A stretch of DNA of 64,000 bases from UBA9676 sp963837105 (GTDB taxonomy: Bacteria; Actinomycetota; Actinomycetes; Streptosporangiales; Streptosporangiaceae), in NCBI GenBank assembly GCA_963837105.1, contig CAWIMG010000029.1, forward strand, positions 160,078-224,077, written 5' to 3'. The notes below the pieces were generated by a model. The model saw only the letters and a program-made list of their open reading frames with translations, was not told where the DNA came from and ran no database searches. Shown here piece after piece: positions 7,917 through 16,977 of this stretch; position 1 is the stretch's first letter; each line of letters starts with the position of its first letter. The position numbers and the translations under genes are program-made.

Positions 7917-9225
7917 ATGGATACCAGGCCGGCGGCCAGCACCGGCCCGCACTGGCAGGCGCCGGTGGCGGATGGCCCGGTGCGGGCGGCCGTCACGCTG
8001 CCGGGCTCGAAGTCCATGACCAACCGGGCGCTTGTGCTCGCGGCGCTGGCAGACGGGCCGAGCCTGGTCGGCAACCCGCTGCGGGCCAGGGACACGCTGC
8101 TCATGGCCGGCGCCCTGACCGCACTCGGGGCTGCCGTCGGCACCGGCGCCGGTGGCAGCGGCTGGCCGGTATCACCAGGCCAGCCGGCCGGTGACACCCG
8201 GGTCGATGTGGGCAATGCCGGCACGGTGATGCGCTTCGTGCCACCGGTCGCCGCGCTGACCGCCGCCGCCGTGCAGTTCCACGGGGACAGCCGGGCGTCG
8301 CAGCGCCCGGTCGGCCCGCTGCTGACCGCCCTGCGCGAACTCGGCGCGGTGGTCGACGACGGTGGCCGGGGCGCTGTCCCCTTCACCGTGCGGGGCACCG
8401 GGTCGCTCGCCGGCGGCGCCGTCACCGTGGACGCCTCGGCCTCCTCCCAGCTCGTCTCCGGCCTGCTGCTCGCCGCGCCACGGTATGCGAAAGGGGTGGA
8501 GGTCCGGCACCGCGGGCCGCGGCTGCCATCCGCCCCGCATATCGCCATGACCGTGCAGATGCTGCGCGACGCCGGGGCTGAGGTAGAGGCCAGCGGCGGC
8601 CCGGCCGGCACCTGGCGGGTGTACCCCGGGGACAGTGCGGCATGGCACCTTTCCGGTCGAGCCGGATGTCGTCAACTCCGGCCCGTTCCTGGCCGCCGCG
8701 CTGGTCACCGGGGGAACGGTGACCATCCGGGACTGGCCCGTGCGAACCAGCCAGCCGGCCCGCTGCTGGATTCTGCTGACCACCCTGGGCGGCCGGTGCG
8801 AGGTCACCAGTGGGGGGCTGACCGTCACCGGAACCGGCACGATCCGCGGGGTCACTGCCGATCTCGGCGATCTGCCGGAGATGACGCCGGTGATAGCCGT
8901 GCTGGCCGCGCTGGCCGACGGGCCGTCCCGGCTGACCGGAGTGGGCCACATCCGGCAGCAGGAGACCGACCGGCTGGCCGCGCTCGCCACCGAACTCAAC
9001 GCGCTCGGCGGCGACGTCAGGGAACTCCCGGACGGCCTGGTGATCCGGCCGCGGCCGCTGCGCGGCGGCGTGTTCGACAGCTACGACGATCACCGGCTGG
9101 TCATGGCCGCGGCGGTGCTCGGGCTTGCCGTTCCCGGCATCGAGGTCGCCGGCGCGGCCACGGTCGGCAAGACGTTTCCCGAGTTCACCAGCTTGTGGCC
9201 GGCCACGCTGGCAGGCGCGCCCTGA
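7917..9225 (+). pseudogene. aroA: aroA, 3-phosphoshikimate 1-carboxyvinyltransferase, interrupted by one frameshift
   Basis: The first 240 residues (frame of 7917) contain the EPSP synthase N-terminal signature LPGSKSMTNRALVLAALADGPS and VDVGNAGTVMRF. Near 8635-8645 the frame shifts by one base. The second frame then continues with PVEPDVVNSGPFLAAALVTGG, IRQQETDRLAALATELNALG and DSYDDHRLVMAAAVLGL to the stop at 9225. The joined product is about 436 residues, normal for AroA (shikimate pathway, PEP plus shikimate-3-phosphate). Every catalytic block is present, so a sequencing error or a very recent mutation is likely. A TAGGCT box lies six bases before the ATG. rsgA and hisN follow. Confidence 0.9.
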
Positions 9226-9263
9226 CCAGCCGGGGCGGCCTGGACAGGCTGGACGAGGACGAC

Positions 9264-10229
9264 GTGCGGGTGCGCCCGGGGCGCGGCTCCCGGCCCCGCA
9301 CCCGCCGCCGTCCCGGGCACGAGGACGCCGCTGAGGGATTCGTGGCCGCGGTCGACCGGGGCCGGTACCAGGTCCTGGTCGGCGAGCACTGGGTGACCGC
9401 CATGCAGGCCCGGGAGCTGGGCCGCCGCGGGGTCGTGGTCGGCGACACGGTCGCGCTGGCCGGCGACACCTCTGGCGCGCCCGGCACGCTGGCCCGGGTG
9501 GTCCGGGTGGAGCCACGGGTCACGGTGCTGCGGCGGTCCGCCGATGATGCCGACCCGGTGGAGCGGATGATCGTGGCGAACGCCAGCCAGCTGGTCATCG
9601 TGTCCGCGCTGGCCGACCCGCCGCCCCGGCCCCGGCTGATCGACCGCTTCCTGGTCGCCGCCTTCGATGCCGGGCTGACGCCGTTGCTCTGTCTCACCAA
9701 GGCCGACCTGGCCCCGGCCAGTGAGCTGCTGGCCAGCTACAGCCCGCTGGGCGTCCCGCACGTGGTGATCGGGCGGCCCCTGACCGCCGAGGTGCTCACG
9801 CCGCTGCGCGAGCACCTGGCCGGACGGCTCAGCGTGCTGGTCGGGCATTCCGGTGTCGGCAAGTCCACGCTGGTCAACGCACTGATACCGGACACGGACC
9901 GGGCGGTGGGTGAGGTCAACCCGGTGACCGGCCGGGGGCGCCACACCTCATCGTCCGCGGTGGCGCTGCCACTGCCGGGCGGCGGCTGGATCATCGACAC
10001 TCCTGGCCTGCGCGGTTTCGGGCTGGCCCATGTGGCGCCGGACCGGGTGGTCCGGGCCTTCCCGGATCTGGCCGGCGGAGTGGCCGCCTGCCCGCCCGGG
10101 TGCCGCCACCTGGACACCGACTGCGCCCTCGACGACTGGGTGCGGGACCAGGGCAGCGATCCGCGGCTGACGGCCCGCCTCGATTCGCTCCGCCGCCTGC
10201 TCAGCAGCCGGGAAGCTGCCCAGGAGTAG
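9264..10229 (+). CDS. rsgA: RsgA, ribosome small-subunit-dependent GTPase
   Basis: This is a circularly permuted GTPase: OB-fold (VDRGRYQVLVGEHW), G4-type LTKADLAP, then the P-loop GHSGVGKSTLVNAL, G2 region TGRGRHTSSS, G3 DTPGLRGFG, and a zinc-binding tail CPPGCRHLDTDCAL. It helps late 30S maturation. The frame is open far upstream through aroA, so the start is uncertain; the family normally begins just before DEDDVRVRP, and GTG 9264 is the first standard start that fits, though a non-standard start overlapping the aroA stop is possible. Spacing implies coupling with aroA. Confidence 0.92.
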   Translation: MRVRPGRGSRPRTRRRPGHEDAAEGFVAAVDRGRYQVLVGEHWVTAMQARELGRRGVVVGDTVALAGDTSGAPGTLARVVRVEPRVTVLRRSADDADPVERMIVANASQLVIVSALADPPPRPRLIDRFLVAAFDAGLTPLLCLTKADLAPASELLASYSPLGVPHVVIGRPLTAEVLTPLREHLAGRLSVLVGHSGVGKSTLVNALIPDTDRAVGEVNPVTGRGRHTSSSAVALPLPGGGWIIDTPGLRGFGLAHVAPDRVVRAFPDLAGGVAACPPGCRHLDTDCALDDWVRDQGSDPRLTARLDSLRRLLSSREAAQE

Positions 10230-10286
10230 CTGATCCGGGCATCCGGCGTCGCGGCCGGGGCCGGGTTAGCGATACCGTTTCGCGGC

Positions 10287-11090
10287 ATGGCGGGGTATGA
10301 CGACGACCTGCGTTTCGCCCATGTCCTGGCGGACGCCGCGGATGACATCACCACTCGCCGGTTCCGTGCGCTCGATCTGCGGGTGGAGTCCAAGCCCGAC
10401 CTGACGCCGGTCACCGACGCCGACCACACCGTCGAGGAGTCGCTGCGTAACGTGCTGCGCAGGTCCCGCCCGCGGGACGCGGTGCTGGGCGAGGAGTTCG
10501 GCCGGATCGGCGCCGGCCCACGGTGCTGGGTTATCGACCCCATCGACGCAACCAAGAACTACATACGCGGGGTACCGGTCTGGGCCACCCTGATCGGGCT
10601 GATGGACGGTGACCAGGTGGTGGTCGGCGTGGCCTCCGCGCCAGCGCTGGGCCGCCGCTGGTGGGCGGCCCGCGGCGGCGGCGCCTGGACCGGGCGCGGC
10701 CTGACCAAGGCCAGCCGCTGCCGGGTGTCCTCCGTCGGCCGCCTGGCGGACGCGTCCTTTTCCTATTCCAGCCTGGCCGACTGGGAGGAGCAGGGCCGGC
10801 TGGAAGGATTTCTGGAACTGTCCCGGCGGGTCTGGCGGACCCGCGCGTTTGGCGACTTCTGGTCGCACGTACTGGTCGCCGAGGGAGCGGTGGAAGTGTC
10901 CGCCGAGCCTGAGGTGTCGCTGTGGGACCTGGCGGCACTGCAGGTCATCGTGGAGGAGGCCGGCGGCGCCTTCACCGATCTGTCCGGGCGGCCGGCCCCG
11001 GACGGCGGCAGCGCGGTCGCCAGCAACGGCCTGCTCCACACCGAGGTGCTTCACCTGCTCGCCCCGGCCAGGCCCGGCGACCCTCGCTGA
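10287..11090 (+). CDS. hisN: histidinol-phosphatase of the inositol monophosphatase family
   Basis: The 267-residue protein carries the family metal motifs: E69-E70 in LGEEFG, D84-P-I-D87 in WVIDPIDATKNYIRG, and W213-D214 in SLWDLAALQVIVEEAGG. It matches actinobacterial HisN, which removes phosphate from histidinol-phosphate in histidine synthesis using Mg2+. The linkage aroA-rsgA-hisN is recurrent in actinomycetes, and supports HisN over a general inositol monophosphatase. It lies 57 bp after rsgA. Confidence 0.9.
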   Translation: MAGYDDDLRFAHVLADAADDITTRRFRALDLRVESKPDLTPVTDADHTVEESLRNVLRRSRPRDAVLGEEFGRIGAGPRCWVIDPIDATKNYIRGVPVWATLIGLMDGDQVVVGVASAPALGRRWWAARGGGAWTGRGLTKASRCRVSSVGRLADASFSYSSLADWEEQGRLEGFLELSRRVWRTRAFGDFWSHVLVAEGAVEVSAEPEVSLWDLAALQVIVEEAGGAFTDLSGRPAPDGGSAVASNGLLHTEVLHLLAPARPGDPR

Positions 11091-11271
11091 CCCCGGCCGG
11101 GGCGCTGGCCGGGCCTTGCCCTCCCGGCGGCAATCACCGATGCTGGGTAGAGGTCACAAAGGCACAAGCGCGTATGCGCGAGGGCGCCCTGGGCGGCACA
11201 AAGGCGTGTGGCTGGCCGCCCGGCTGACGGTACCTGCAGAGCTGGATCCGAACGTCAGGGAGTGATGGCCG

Positions 11272-11685
11272 ATGAAAGTCCGGGATGGCATGACCACGCT
11301 GGTGCTGACGATCGGGCCAGCTCACACCCTGCGCGAGGCAGCCCGGCTGATGTCCGCCCGGCGGGTCGGTGCGGCGGTGGTCATCGATCCCGAGCAGGCC
11401 GGGGTGGGCATCATGACCGAGCGGGACATTCTCGACTCGCTCGCCGCCGGGCAGGACCCTGACACCGAGGTGGCGGCCGCGCACCGGACCCTCGATGTGG
11501 TCTACGCGTCGCCGGACTGGACACTGGAGCAGGCCGCGGCGACCATGGTCCGGGCCGGATTCCGGCACCTGGTGGTGGTCGACGGCGACGAGGTGACCGG
11601 GCTGCTCTCCATGCGCGACATTGTCCGTGTCTGGTCGGGAACCACGGCGCCGCCCCAGCCTGAGCCGACCGCCGCCCCGGCCTGA
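11272..11685 (+). CDS. CBS-domain pair protein
   Basis: The protein has 137 residues and consists of two CBS motifs forming one Bateman module (about residues 1-60, MKVRDGMTTLVLTIGPAHTLREAARLMSARRVGAAVV; and 65-122, TLEQAAATMVRAGFRHLVVVDGDEVTGLLSMRDIV) plus a Pro-Ala tail. Such stand-alone modules bind adenine nucleotides and regulate unidentified partners. A ribosome site (GGGAGTGATGG) precedes the ATG. The 180 bp between hisN and this gene show no other gene. Confidence 0.9.
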   Translation: MKVRDGMTTLVLTIGPAHTLREAARLMSARRVGAAVVIDPEQAGVGIMTERDILDSLAAGQDPDTEVAAAHRTLDVVYASPDWTLEQAAATMVRAGFRHLVVVDGDEVTGLLSMRDIVRVWSGTTAPPQPEPTAAPA

Positions 11686-11798
11686 GCCAGCCGCCGCAGC
11701 CGGGCCTGAGCCGGTCACCGCTCAGTCTCAGCCGGCCGTCCCGCGAGGCCCCGCCCAGTGCTTGCCTCGCCGCGGCCGGTACGCCAGAGTGGGGCGCC

Positions 11799-12590
11799 AT
11801 GCGGCTCACTGGCGCGGTCGCCCTGGTTACCGGCGGGTCGTCCGGCATCGGTGCGGCAACCGCCCGCGCGCTCGCGGCGGCCGGTGCCCGGCTGCTGATC
11901 GCGGGCCGGGACACTGGCCGGCTGCACGCGGTCGCCAGCCAGACCGGCGCAGTGGCACTGCCGTGCGACCTCGCCGCGGCCACCGGTCCCGCCGACCTGG
12001 CCAGCGCGGCCCTGCGGGCAGCGGCCACGCTGGCGCCGGCCGGAGCCGGGACGGCCGGGCCACCTGGCATCGACATCCTGGTCAGCAACGCCGGCCTGGG
12101 CTGGGCCGGGCCGCTGGGTGAGATCACGGCGGCCAAGGTGGCCGAACTGGTGGCGGTGAACCTGACCGCGCCCATGGAACTGACCCGGCTGCTGGTGCCC
12201 GGCATGGCCGCCCGGCACCGGGGACGGGTGGTCTTCGTCTCCTCCATCGCCGGCGTGACCGGAGTACGCGGCGAGGCGGTCTATGCGGCCACCAAGGCGG
12301 GCCTGGTCACGTTTGCCGAGAGCCTGTCCTACGAACTGGCCGGGGACGGCGTCCGGGCCTGCGTGGTCGTGCCGGGCGTGATCGACACACCGTTCTTCGA
12401 CCGGCGCGGGCGGCCCTATGACCGGCGGCGCCCGGCTCCCATCCCGGCCGAGCGGGTGGCCCGGGCGGTGGTGTCCTGCCTGGAACATGACCGGGCGGTG
12501 ACGTATGTGCCCGGCTGGCTGCGCGGGCCTGCCTGGCTGCACGGCGCGGCCCCGGGCGTCTTCCGCGCTCTCGCCGCCCGGTTCGGGTAG
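11799..12590 (+). CDS. short-chain dehydrogenase/reductase
   Basis: This is a classical SDR of 263 residues: nucleotide-binding TGGSSGIG (11-18), NAG (97-99), catalytic S149, Y162 and K166 (YAATK), and PGVIDTPFF after the active site. The R-rich segment following strand 2 (AGRD) suggests NADP. The last 40 residues (PGWLRGPAWLHGAAPGVFRALAARFG) are hydrophobic or amphipathic and may contact membrane. The substrate is unknown. It is convergent with the SRPBCC gene, 4 bp apart. Confidence 0.88.
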   Translation: MRLTGAVALVTGGSSGIGAATARALAAAGARLLIAGRDTGRLHAVASQTGAVALPCDLAAATGPADLASAALRAAATLAPAGAGTAGPPGIDILVSNAGLGWAGPLGEITAAKVAELVAVNLTAPMELTRLLVPGMAARHRGRVVFVSSIAGVTGVRGEAVYAATKAGLVTFAESLSYELAGDGVRACVVVPGVIDTPFFDRRGRPYDRRRPAPIPAERVARAVVSCLEHDRAVTYVPGWLRGPAWLHGAAPGVFRALAARFG

Positions 12591-12594
12591 AGAG

Positions 12595-13284
12595 CTAGCT
12601 GGGCGACCGGTGGAACAGCCGGGCGATGGCGTGCCCGAGGCGGCTGAACATGGACTTGAAGACGATGCCGACCACCCGCACCGGCTCGTTCTCACGGGCT
12701 GTTCCGGTCCCGCCGCCACTCCCCCCGCTCGTCCCGCCCACGTCACCGGTACCTGCCGCCCCGGTCCCGGGACTGGCCGCCCCGGTTCCGGCGCTGGCCA
12801 CATCGCCGGCCGGAGCCGCCGCGCCGGAGCCGCCGATGGGCTTGCCCAGCACGTCGGCTTCCAGGTTGTCCACGAACTGCTGCAGCAGTTTCGCGCTGAC
12901 GTCGTGCATGACCCCGCGCCCGAACTGAGCCACCCGGCCGCTGATCGTGAGGTCGGTGATGATCGACACCAGCGTGCCGTCTCCCTGCTCGGCCATGGTC
13001 GCGGTGACCAGCGCCGCCGCGTTCCCCTGGCCACGCGCGTCACGCCCGCTCGCCTTCAGCACCACCCGGTGAGCCGTCTCGTCCTTCTCGGTGAGCAGGG
13101 CGGTGCCCTGGTACTGGGCGGTGATGGGACCCACCTTGATCTTGACCAGGCCGTGGTAGGTGTCACCGTCCACTTCGGTCAGTTCGGCCCCGGGCATGCA
13201 GGGCGCTATCTCCTCGATGTCGGTGAGCACCGCCCACGCCCTGCCGATGGGAGCCGCCACGGTGAACTCGTGGTTGAGTTCCAT
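12595..13284 (-). CDS. SRPBCC/CoxG-like protein with Gly-Ala linker and C-terminal amphipathic segment
   Basis: Residues 1-148 form a START-like SRPBCC domain of the CoxG subgroup (MELNHEFTVAAPIGRAWAVLTDIEEIAPCMPGAEL; DLTISGRVAQFGRGVMHDVSAKLLQQFVDNLE). CoxG proteins aid membrane recruitment and maturation of CO-dehydrogenase-type molybdenum hydroxylases. A flexible Gly-Ala-Thr-Ser linker (about 150-195) leads to a basic amphipathic end (VVGIVFKSMFSRLGHAIARLFHRS). No coxMSL genes are nearby, though moeA-moaC-mog lie 48 kb away in the window. Confidence 0.8.
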   Translation of the reverse strand: MELNHEFTVAAPIGRAWAVLTDIEEIAPCMPGAELTEVDGDTYHGLVKIKVGPITAQYQGTALLTEKDETAHRVVLKASGRDARGQGNAAALVTATMAEQGDGTLVSIITDLTISGRVAQFGRGVMHDVSAKLLQQFVDNLEADVLGKPIGGSGAAAPAGDVASAGTGAASPGTGAAGTGDVGGTSGGSGGGTGTARENEPVRVVGIVFKSMFSRLGHAIARLFHRSPS

Positions 13285-13440
13285 TCGCCTACCTCCAATG
13301 CCGGGCCGGGCCTGCCCGTTCGCGACGTGCCGGTGTGATCATCATGCCGTCAATGGCCCGGTGGGTGAAGATTCCGGGTCCGCGCATTACTGCCCGCCCG
13401 ATGGTCCATCATGGGTGATGCTGATGTGCTCTGGCCTTGA

Positions 13441-14262
13441 ATGGAGAACATGGTGAGCGCAACCACCGCTGACTCTCACCCGCAGGCCGCGGCGGCGGCA
13501 CCCGGCAGGCGGCGCTGGCTCGCCGTGACCGGGCTGGTGCTGGTACTGGCCTGCCTGCTGCCGCCACTGCTGCTCCTCGCCCACCGGTACGTGTTCGTGG
13601 AGACGATCCAGTTCACCGTGTTCGCGATGGCCGGCCCGGCGCTGATCGTGCTCGGTGCGCCCTGGCGGTTCCTGCATCTGTCCGGGCCGGCCAGCCGACT
13701 GGCCGCCCACCGGCGGGCCAAGCGGTCGATCATGCGGGCCGCGTTCGTGCTGGCGGCCTTCTTCGCCGTCTGCCTGTTCTGGCGGCTGATCCCGGTCGTG
13801 GACGCGCTGGCCCGGCACCCCCTGCTGATCCTGCCGGAGGCGGCGGCCCTGCTGCTGGCAGGTACCGCGCTGTGGCTGGAACTGGTGCCCTCACCGCCGC
13901 TCGAGCCCCGGCTACCGCGGCCGCAGCGGGCCCTGATCGCGGCGCTGGCCATGTGGTCGACCTGGGGGGTCGCCTACGTGATCGGGTTCTCCGCCCATCA
14001 GCTGTTCACCGCGTACGACCCGGCCGGAGGCGGGCTGGGCGCGGTTGCCGACCAGGAGCTCGCCGTGGCCCTGACCTGGGCGGTCGCTGGCTTCTGCTTC
14101 ATCCCGGTGGTGATCGTGAACATGCTCGGCTGGGTGACCAGCAACGACCCGGACGAGGAGTTCCAGCGGATCTTCCGGGATGGCCAGGACCGGGCCGCGG
14201 TGCGGGGCTGGGGCGGCCAGCGGCCTGGCCGCCGGTCTATCGCCCGGCCCGGCGCCCGGTAA
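13441..14262 (+). CDS. CtaG/caa3-type cytochrome c oxidase assembly membrane protein
   Basis: The protein has 273 residues and about six transmembrane helices. CtaG-family marks include YVFVETIQFTVFAMAGPALIVLGAPWRFL, the H-rich inner helix region and SAHQLFTAYD near helix 5-6. The family supports copper or oxidase assembly. ATG 13441 or the in-frame ATG 13450 could start it. The last 26 bp overlap the end of the convergent methyltransferase gene. Confidence 0.82.
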   Translation: MENMVSATTADSHPQAAAAAPGRRRWLAVTGLVLVLACLLPPLLLLAHRYVFVETIQFTVFAMAGPALIVLGAPWRFLHLSGPASRLAAHRRAKRSIMRAAFVLAAFFAVCLFWRLIPVVDALARHPLLILPEAAALLLAGTALWLELVPSPPLEPRLPRPQRALIAALAMWSTWGVAYVIGFSAHQLFTAYDPAGGGLGAVADQELAVALTWAVAGFCFIPVVIVNMLGWVTSNDPDEEFQRIFRDGQDRAAVRGWGGQRPGRRSIARPGAR

Positions 14263-15037
14263 TCACGGTCGCGGCGAATTCTGGGGAACGGACCACCCGC
14301 GGCACCAGCCCATGCCAGGCGGCGAGGCTGGCCATCGCTGCTGCCTGCCGCTCGCTGGTCTCCACCAGCAGGTGGCCACCCGGCGCCAGCCATTGCGGTG
14401 CCGCTGCGGCGACCCGCCGCAGGATCGCCAGCCCATCCGCACCGCCGTCGAGGGCCGTCCGCGGCTCGTAGCTGCGCGCCTCCGCGGGCAGCAGCCCGAC
14501 CTCGGCGGTCGGCACGTAGGGCGCATTCGCGATCAGCACGTCCACCCGGCCCCGCAGCGCCGGTGGCAGCGGCTGGTACAGGTCGCCCTGGTAGACGTGG
14601 CCGCCGGCAAGGTTGCGCCGCGCACACCGCACCGCGGCGGGGTCGATGTTGACGGCATGCAGGTCGGCCCGCGGCAGCGCCGCGGCCACCGCCGCCGCCG
14701 CCGCCCCCGACCCGCAGCACAGGTCCACCACGACCGGCGGGGACGCCGGGGCCCGGCGGGCGAGCGCGATGGCCCGGCCGGCCAGGAACTCGGTCCGGCG
14801 GCGGGGAGCGAACACGCCCGGCTCCACCGCGATCCGCAGCCCGCAGAATTCCGCCCAGCCCAGCACCTGCTCCAGCGGCATCCCGGCGGCCCGCTGGCCC
14901 ACCAGCCGGGCCAGTTCGGCCGGATCCCGGGCCGCCGCGATGAGCAGGCCCGCCTCATCCTCGGCGAACACGCAGCCGGCCGCCCGGAGCCTGGCCACGA
15001 CCTCTGGCCGCGGCATTGCTGCACTGGAGCCTGGCAC
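14237..15037 (-). CDS. HemK/PrmC-like N5-glutamine methyltransferase paralogue
   Basis: An N-terminal helical domain (1-80) precedes a SAM-binding fold with VVDLCCGSGAAAAAVAAAL and the catalytic-type tetrapeptide NAPY (IANAPYVPT), where true PrmC has NPPY. This is the actinobacterial 'putative protein N5-glutamine methyltransferase' group. Pro-to-Ala in the substrate motif suggests a target other than peptide-release-factor glutamine. It is convergent and slightly overlapping with the CtaG gene. Confidence 0.8.
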   Translation of the reverse strand: MPGSSAAMPRPEVVARLRAAGCVFAEDEAGLLIAAARDPAELARLVGQRAAGMPLEQVLGWAEFCGLRIAVEPGVFAPRRRTEFLAGRAIALARRAPASPPVVVDLCCGSGAAAAAVAAALPRADLHAVNIDPAAVRCARRNLAGGHVYQGDLYQPLPPALRGRVDVLIANAPYVPTAEVGLLPAEARSYEPRTALDGGADGLAILRRVAAAAPQWLAPGGHLLVETSERQAAAMASLAAWHGLVPRVVRSPEFAATVITGRRAGR

Positions 15038-15334
15038 GTCAGCCCTTCAGTCATGCCTAACGGCGGATGCCTTCCGTACTGTCCGCAGGAATCACGGTAC
15101 GCCCGGCGGCCGGCCGCACTGGCCGGGCGCGCCGTCGCTCATCCGGGCCTGGCCGAGCCGGCACCAGGAACTGGCAAAGACCTGGGAAACCGGCCTCGTC
15201 AGTTGCTCGATTGCGCAACTATAGAGCCCCGCCGGGCGCCGGCTCCGGCGATGGACTGTCCGCCCACGATCAGTCACGGAGGCTCGCCGTCGTGCTGCCC
15301 GCAGCACGCGTTGCGCCGTCAGGACGGAGCCGTC

Positions 15335-16852
15335 ATGCCTGACCGGTCGCCCTGGCGGCGGCACTGGCGCCAGCTCAGCGGCCCGGTACGGGCCGCTTAC
15401 TATGCGGGCACCTTCCTGACCGTGCTGCTGGTGGTGGCCACGCTGGGCGCCTACGGGGTCTACCGGCACCTGACCGGCAACATCACCTCGGTCCACGTGA
15501 GCGGGCTGACCCACCGGTCGGTCTACGGCGTGCAGAACATCCTGCTGCTCGGCTCGCAGACGCGGAAGGGCCAGGGCCGGGGCTTCGGCAGCAACCCCAG
15601 CCTGAATACCAGCAATTCCGACAACATCCTGCTGGTGCACCTCGACCCCACCCACACCCACGCCATCATCTTGTCCATCCCCCGCGACACGATCGTCTAC
15701 GAGCCGGGCTGCCTGGCCCGGCCGGGGATCGGGGTAGGCGTCTGGGGGCCGTACCAGTCGGCCATCATCGACGGCGCCATGAATATCGGCGGCCCGTCCT
15801 GTGCCGTAAAGACGGTCGAGGACCTGACCGCCGTCAAGCTTGATCATTTCGTCATGTTCGACTTCAACTCGTTCCGCAAGATGGTCGACGTCCTCGGCGG
15901 GGTCGAGGTCTGCGTGCCACCGGGCGGCTATCACGACCCGTGGTCGGGCCTGCACCTGCCCGGTGGCAAGCACCTGCTCACCTACAACCAGGCGCTGGCC
16001 TACGTGCGCACCCGGCACGGCGTCTCGGCGGAGGGGGACACCGGCGGCGACCTGCCGCGGATCCTGCTGCAGCAGGCGTTCATCTCATCGGTCATCCAGA
16101 AGGTGAACTCCCAGGGCATCCTCGGCAACTCGCTGCAACTGCTCAAGATCGCCGATACTGCCACCAGGGCCCTCACCGTGGACCAGGGACTGGACTCGGT
16201 GGGCAAACTGGTCGGGCTGGCCCGGACCCTGGTCCACCTGCGGGCCAGGAACGTCACGCTGATCACCATGCCGACCGTGCTGGACACCAGCCCGGCCGAG
16301 TCGGGCCGGCTGCTGCCGGAAGAGCCGCAGGACGACGTCATCTTCCAGATGATCAGCGACGGCCAGCGCTGGCACGGGCAGTTGCCGACGCAGCCGTTGC
16401 GAAAAGTGAAAGTGCAGGTGCTCAACGGCACCGGCACCGCCGGGCTGGCCGGCCAGACCGCCCGCAAGCTCCGCAAGCTGGGTTTCGATGTGGTGGGTAC
16501 CGGCAACACCGCGCCCACCGCCACCACCACCGTGACCTATGCCGGCACCGCCCAGGCCGACAGCGCCTACACACTGACGACGGCGCTGACGGCGGCCCCG
16601 GCCGCGCAGGACCTGCTGGCCGAGCCGGCCCCGCAGCGGGGCCGGGCGGGACCGGTCACCCTGATCCTCGGCACCGGCTTCGCGGGGGTGAACCCGCCCG
16701 CCGCCGCGCAGCCAGCCGCCCGGGCCGGCCGCCACCGGCACCGGCGGCAGCAGGCCAGCGCGGCTGGCCCGGGATCGGTGCAGAGCCGGAACGCAGGCGC
16801 CAGCCTCTGCTCCGGCCTGCCCACCGCCAACCCCCATCCCGGCGCGCCGTAG
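15335..16852 (+). CDS. LytR-CpsA-Psr (LCP) family cell-wall glycopolymer ligase
   Basis: ATG 15335 gives 505 residues: a short basic cytoplasmic N-terminus, one transmembrane helix (about 20-45), the LCP catalytic domain (NILLLGSQ; SDNILLVHLDPTHTHAIILSIPRDT; a distal YVRTRHG), then a LytR_C domain from about 350 (KVKVQVLNGTGTAGLAGQTARKLRKLGFDVVG). LCP enzymes move glycopolymers from lipid carriers to peptidoglycan outside the membrane. The tail is low-complexity Ala-Arg-Gln. The 297-bp region before it holds a short inverted repeat (AGTTGC/GCAACT, 15201-15220) and no gene. Confidence 0.9.
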   Translation: MPDRSPWRRHWRQLSGPVRAAYYAGTFLTVLLVVATLGAYGVYRHLTGNITSVHVSGLTHRSVYGVQNILLLGSQTRKGQGRGFGSNPSLNTSNSDNILLVHLDPTHTHAIILSIPRDTIVYEPGCLARPGIGVGVWGPYQSAIIDGAMNIGGPSCAVKTVEDLTAVKLDHFVMFDFNSFRKMVDVLGGVEVCVPPGGYHDPWSGLHLPGGKHLLTYNQALAYVRTRHGVSAEGDTGGDLPRILLQQAFISSVIQKVNSQGILGNSLQLLKIADTATRALTVDQGLDSVGKLVGLARTLVHLRARNVTLITMPTVLDTSPAESGRLLPEEPQDDVIFQMISDGQRWHGQLPTQPLRKVKVQVLNGTGTAGLAGQTARKLRKLGFDVVGTGNTAPTATTTVTYAGTAQADSAYTLTTALTAAPAAQDLLAEPAPQRGRAGPVTLILGTGFAGVNPPAAAQPAARAGRHRHRRQQASAAGPGSVQSRNAGASLCSGLPTANPHPGAP

Positions 16853-16977
16853 CACGGGCAGGCGGAAGAGTTAACCCGCTGTTCGGATTCGGGCCAACTG
16901 ACCCGGGAAGGGATCTCCCCCGGTGCGGGTGGTGACGCGCTCCGGCTGGCGGCTCAGCATGGCAAAGGGGAGGAAGC

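Noticed and set aside
7917..10229. A 770-codon AroA-RsgA fusion
   Set aside because: The middle of this frame encodes nonsense over aroA's second half, whose true frame is the other one; RsgA begins afresh near 9264.
12595..13284. Carbon monoxide dehydrogenase cluster
   Set aside because: Only a CoxG-like SRPBCC protein is present; no large, medium or small hydroxylase subunit genes adjoin it.
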